Source: Methanosarcinaceae archaeon (GTDB lineage: Archaea; Halobacteriota; Methanosarcinia; Methanosarcinales; Methanosarcinaceae). Taken from it: a DNA stretch of 64,000 bases. Shown in pieces: positions 63,298 to 64,000 of this stretch. Under the pieces are notes generated by a model that saw only the letters and a program-made list of their open reading frames with translations, ran no database searches and was not told the DNA's origin. The DNA is taken from positions 1 through 64,000 of the forward strand of contig JAIPUR010000012.1 of NCBI GenBank assembly GCA_020055655.1, written 5' to 3'. The number at the start of each line of letters is the position of its first letter. Position 1 is the first letter of the stretch. The translations under genes were made by a program, and so were the position numbers.

Positions 63298-63801
63298 TCA
63301 TTCATTTCCCGTTTCCAACAGTTCTTCAAACCCGCAGGACTTCAAAAGGGTCTTCACTTCTTCAAGTCCTTCAGAATATTTGTGTACCGTTTCTGGTAAT
63401 TCTTCAAGCCCAAGACTTGTTCTTTTCAATTTGTTCTTTTCATCTATGGGTACAGCGTGTCCGTGCTTGACAAGAAGTTTTCCGACGTTTCTGTGTTCTT
63501 CTAGCATTATGCCTTCGCGGACTGCTACAGCTCTTATTGCAAGCACAGAGTCAACGATATCAATATTTCTTGGGCAGCGTTCCTGGCAGTTGTAGCACGT
63601 TGTGCACATCCACAACTGCTCATCATTGAGGACGTCGGTTGTTCTGGTTGCATTTCTGACTATTTTTCTGATATTGAGGCTGGTGTGCCTTCCAGAGGGG
63701 CAACTTCCGCTGCAAACACCACACTGCATGCATTTCATAATTTCTGCACAGTTTTCTTTTAATTGCCCTAAAACTCCCTTTTTATTGCATGCCGCGCTCA
63801 A
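63298..63801 (-). CDS. hdrC: CoB-CoM heterodisulfide reductase subunit C
   Basis: Electron-transfer subunit of 167 residues with two 4Fe-4S motifs, CMQCGVCSGSCP (about residues 24-35) and CTTCYNCQERCP (about 66-77), passing electrons from HdrA to HdrB. The sequence SGRHTSLNIRKIVRNA between them is typical. Start is TTG 63801 with AAGGAGC (minus) eight bases upstream. TATA-like ACATATAATT near 63846-63855. Heads hdrC-hdrB-ccdA. Confidence 0.94.
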   Translation of the reverse strand: MSAACNKKGVLGQLKENCAEIMKCMQCGVCSGSCPSGRHTSLNIRKIVRNATRTTDVLNDEQLWMCTTCYNCQERCPRNIDIVDSVLAIRAVAVREGIMLEEHRNVGKLLVKHGHAVPIDEKNKLKRTSLGLEELPETVHKYSEGLEEVKTLLKSCGFEELLETGNE

Positions 63802-63905
63802 ACTTCTAGCTCCTTATATTATAGTAAGTGAATGATCTGTCAAAATTATATGTCTAATGCTTCTGATATGCTATTTTTGGCAAGAATGATAAATCTTCCG
63901 ACTTT

Positions 63906-64000
63906 TTATTCGATCCCTGCTTCACTTTGTATGTAGTGGCCATTAGCTCCTGATGGTGTTGGGTTACTAATAATGTCCTCATAATTCGCTGAGTAACTTT
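63906..64000 (-). CDS. Possible C-terminal end of a gene cut by the window edge
   Basis: The last 31 codons on the minus strand are open and end at TAA 63906-63908, reading ...YEDIISNPTPSGANGHYIQSEAGIE. I do not recognise the protein, and a competing 42-codon frame overlaps it, so this may be chance. Between it and hdrC lie about 100 bases that include the hdrC promoter. Confidence 0.2.
   Translation of the reverse strand, partial: SYSANYEDIISNPTPSGANGHYIQSEAGIE

Noticed and set aside
63850-63978. 42-codon frame upstream of hdrC (MRTLLVTQHH...)
   Set aside because: No ribosome-binding site; it overlaps the predicted hdrC promoter and a competing frame.

Overview
The window is a stretch of chromosome from a methanogenic archaeon of the Methanosarcinaceae, probably a marine methylotrophic type such as Methanococcoides or Methanolobus (the genus is inference). 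Direct support comes from F420-dependent methylene-tetrahydromethanopterin dehydrogenase (mtd), HdrB and HdrC, MptA, O-phosphoseryl-tRNA synthetase, chromosomal protein MC1, fused formaldehyde-activating enzyme/hexulose-phosphate synthase, archaeosine enzymes, an archaeal initiator tRNA, and a PEF-CTERM surface protein. DNA is AT-rich. TATA boxes look like BRE-TATAWAAT. Shine-Dalgarno sites often read AAGGTGATC or GGAGG, and TTG/GTG starts are common.

Layout. 1-1320: 3' part of 23S rRNA and the 5S rRNA gene. 1.5-7.5 kb: CNNM-type membrane protein, archaeosine tRNA-guanine transglycosylase, and a three-gene operon (UbiA prenyltransferase, geranylgeranyl reductase-like flavoprotein, radical SAM/SPASM protein) that looks like a prenylated lipid or cofactor pathway. 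7.7-16.5 kb: serB with a coiled-coil partner, mtd, PAC2/DUF473 pair, sepS, translin-like protein and small conserved archaeal proteins. 16.5-24 kb: Hef helicase-nuclease, glycyl-tRNA synthetase, a second ADH-synthase-like aldolase, dUTPase, stand-alone ThrRS editing domain, tRNA-Val, small membrane proteins and a broken histidine kinase. 24-27.4 kb: nth, fae-hps, tpiA, small zinc protein. 27.4-33.8 kb: the archaeal shikimate operon (ADH synthase, dehydroquinate synthase II, aroD, aroE, tyrA) downstream of a KaiC-like ATPase. 34-39.8 kb: guaA amidotransferase subunit, srp54, a decayed drug/metabolite transporter, two identical initiator tRNA genes in a 93-bp direct repeat, purine salvage genes, Zn-ribbon and DUF1624 proteins. 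39.8-44 kb: pirin and two ferritin-like genes, PEF-CTERM protein, dinB. 44-50.6 kb: rps17e-dapA-dapB, pyrBI, an HPS-RraA fusion lacking a normal start codon, an A24 prepilin-type peptidase and a small basic protein. 50.6-64 kb: recQ, GMP synthase subunit B with the archaeosine radical SAM enzyme RaSEA, argB, MC1, mptA, nucleotidyltransferase, M20 amidohydrolase, two GNATs, tRNA-Arg, and hdrC-hdrB-ccdA.

How it works together. Much of the window is core metabolism: C1 carrier chemistry (mtd, mptA, fae-hps), heterodisulfide reduction (hdrBC), aromatic amino acid synthesis by the ADH route, lysine (dapAB), arginine (argB and an ArgA-like GNAT), pyrimidine (pyrBI) and purine (guaA halves, PRTase, MTAP) synthesis, and translation or tRNA modification. 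Accessory interest lies in the UbiA-reductase-radical SAM operon, the tandem ferritin-like genes, the KaiC-like protein with altered Walker motifs, duplicated DNA around the initiator tRNA and the PRTase start, two pseudogenes, and several palindromes placed at predicted promoters. I saw no CRISPR array, insertion sequence or prophage.
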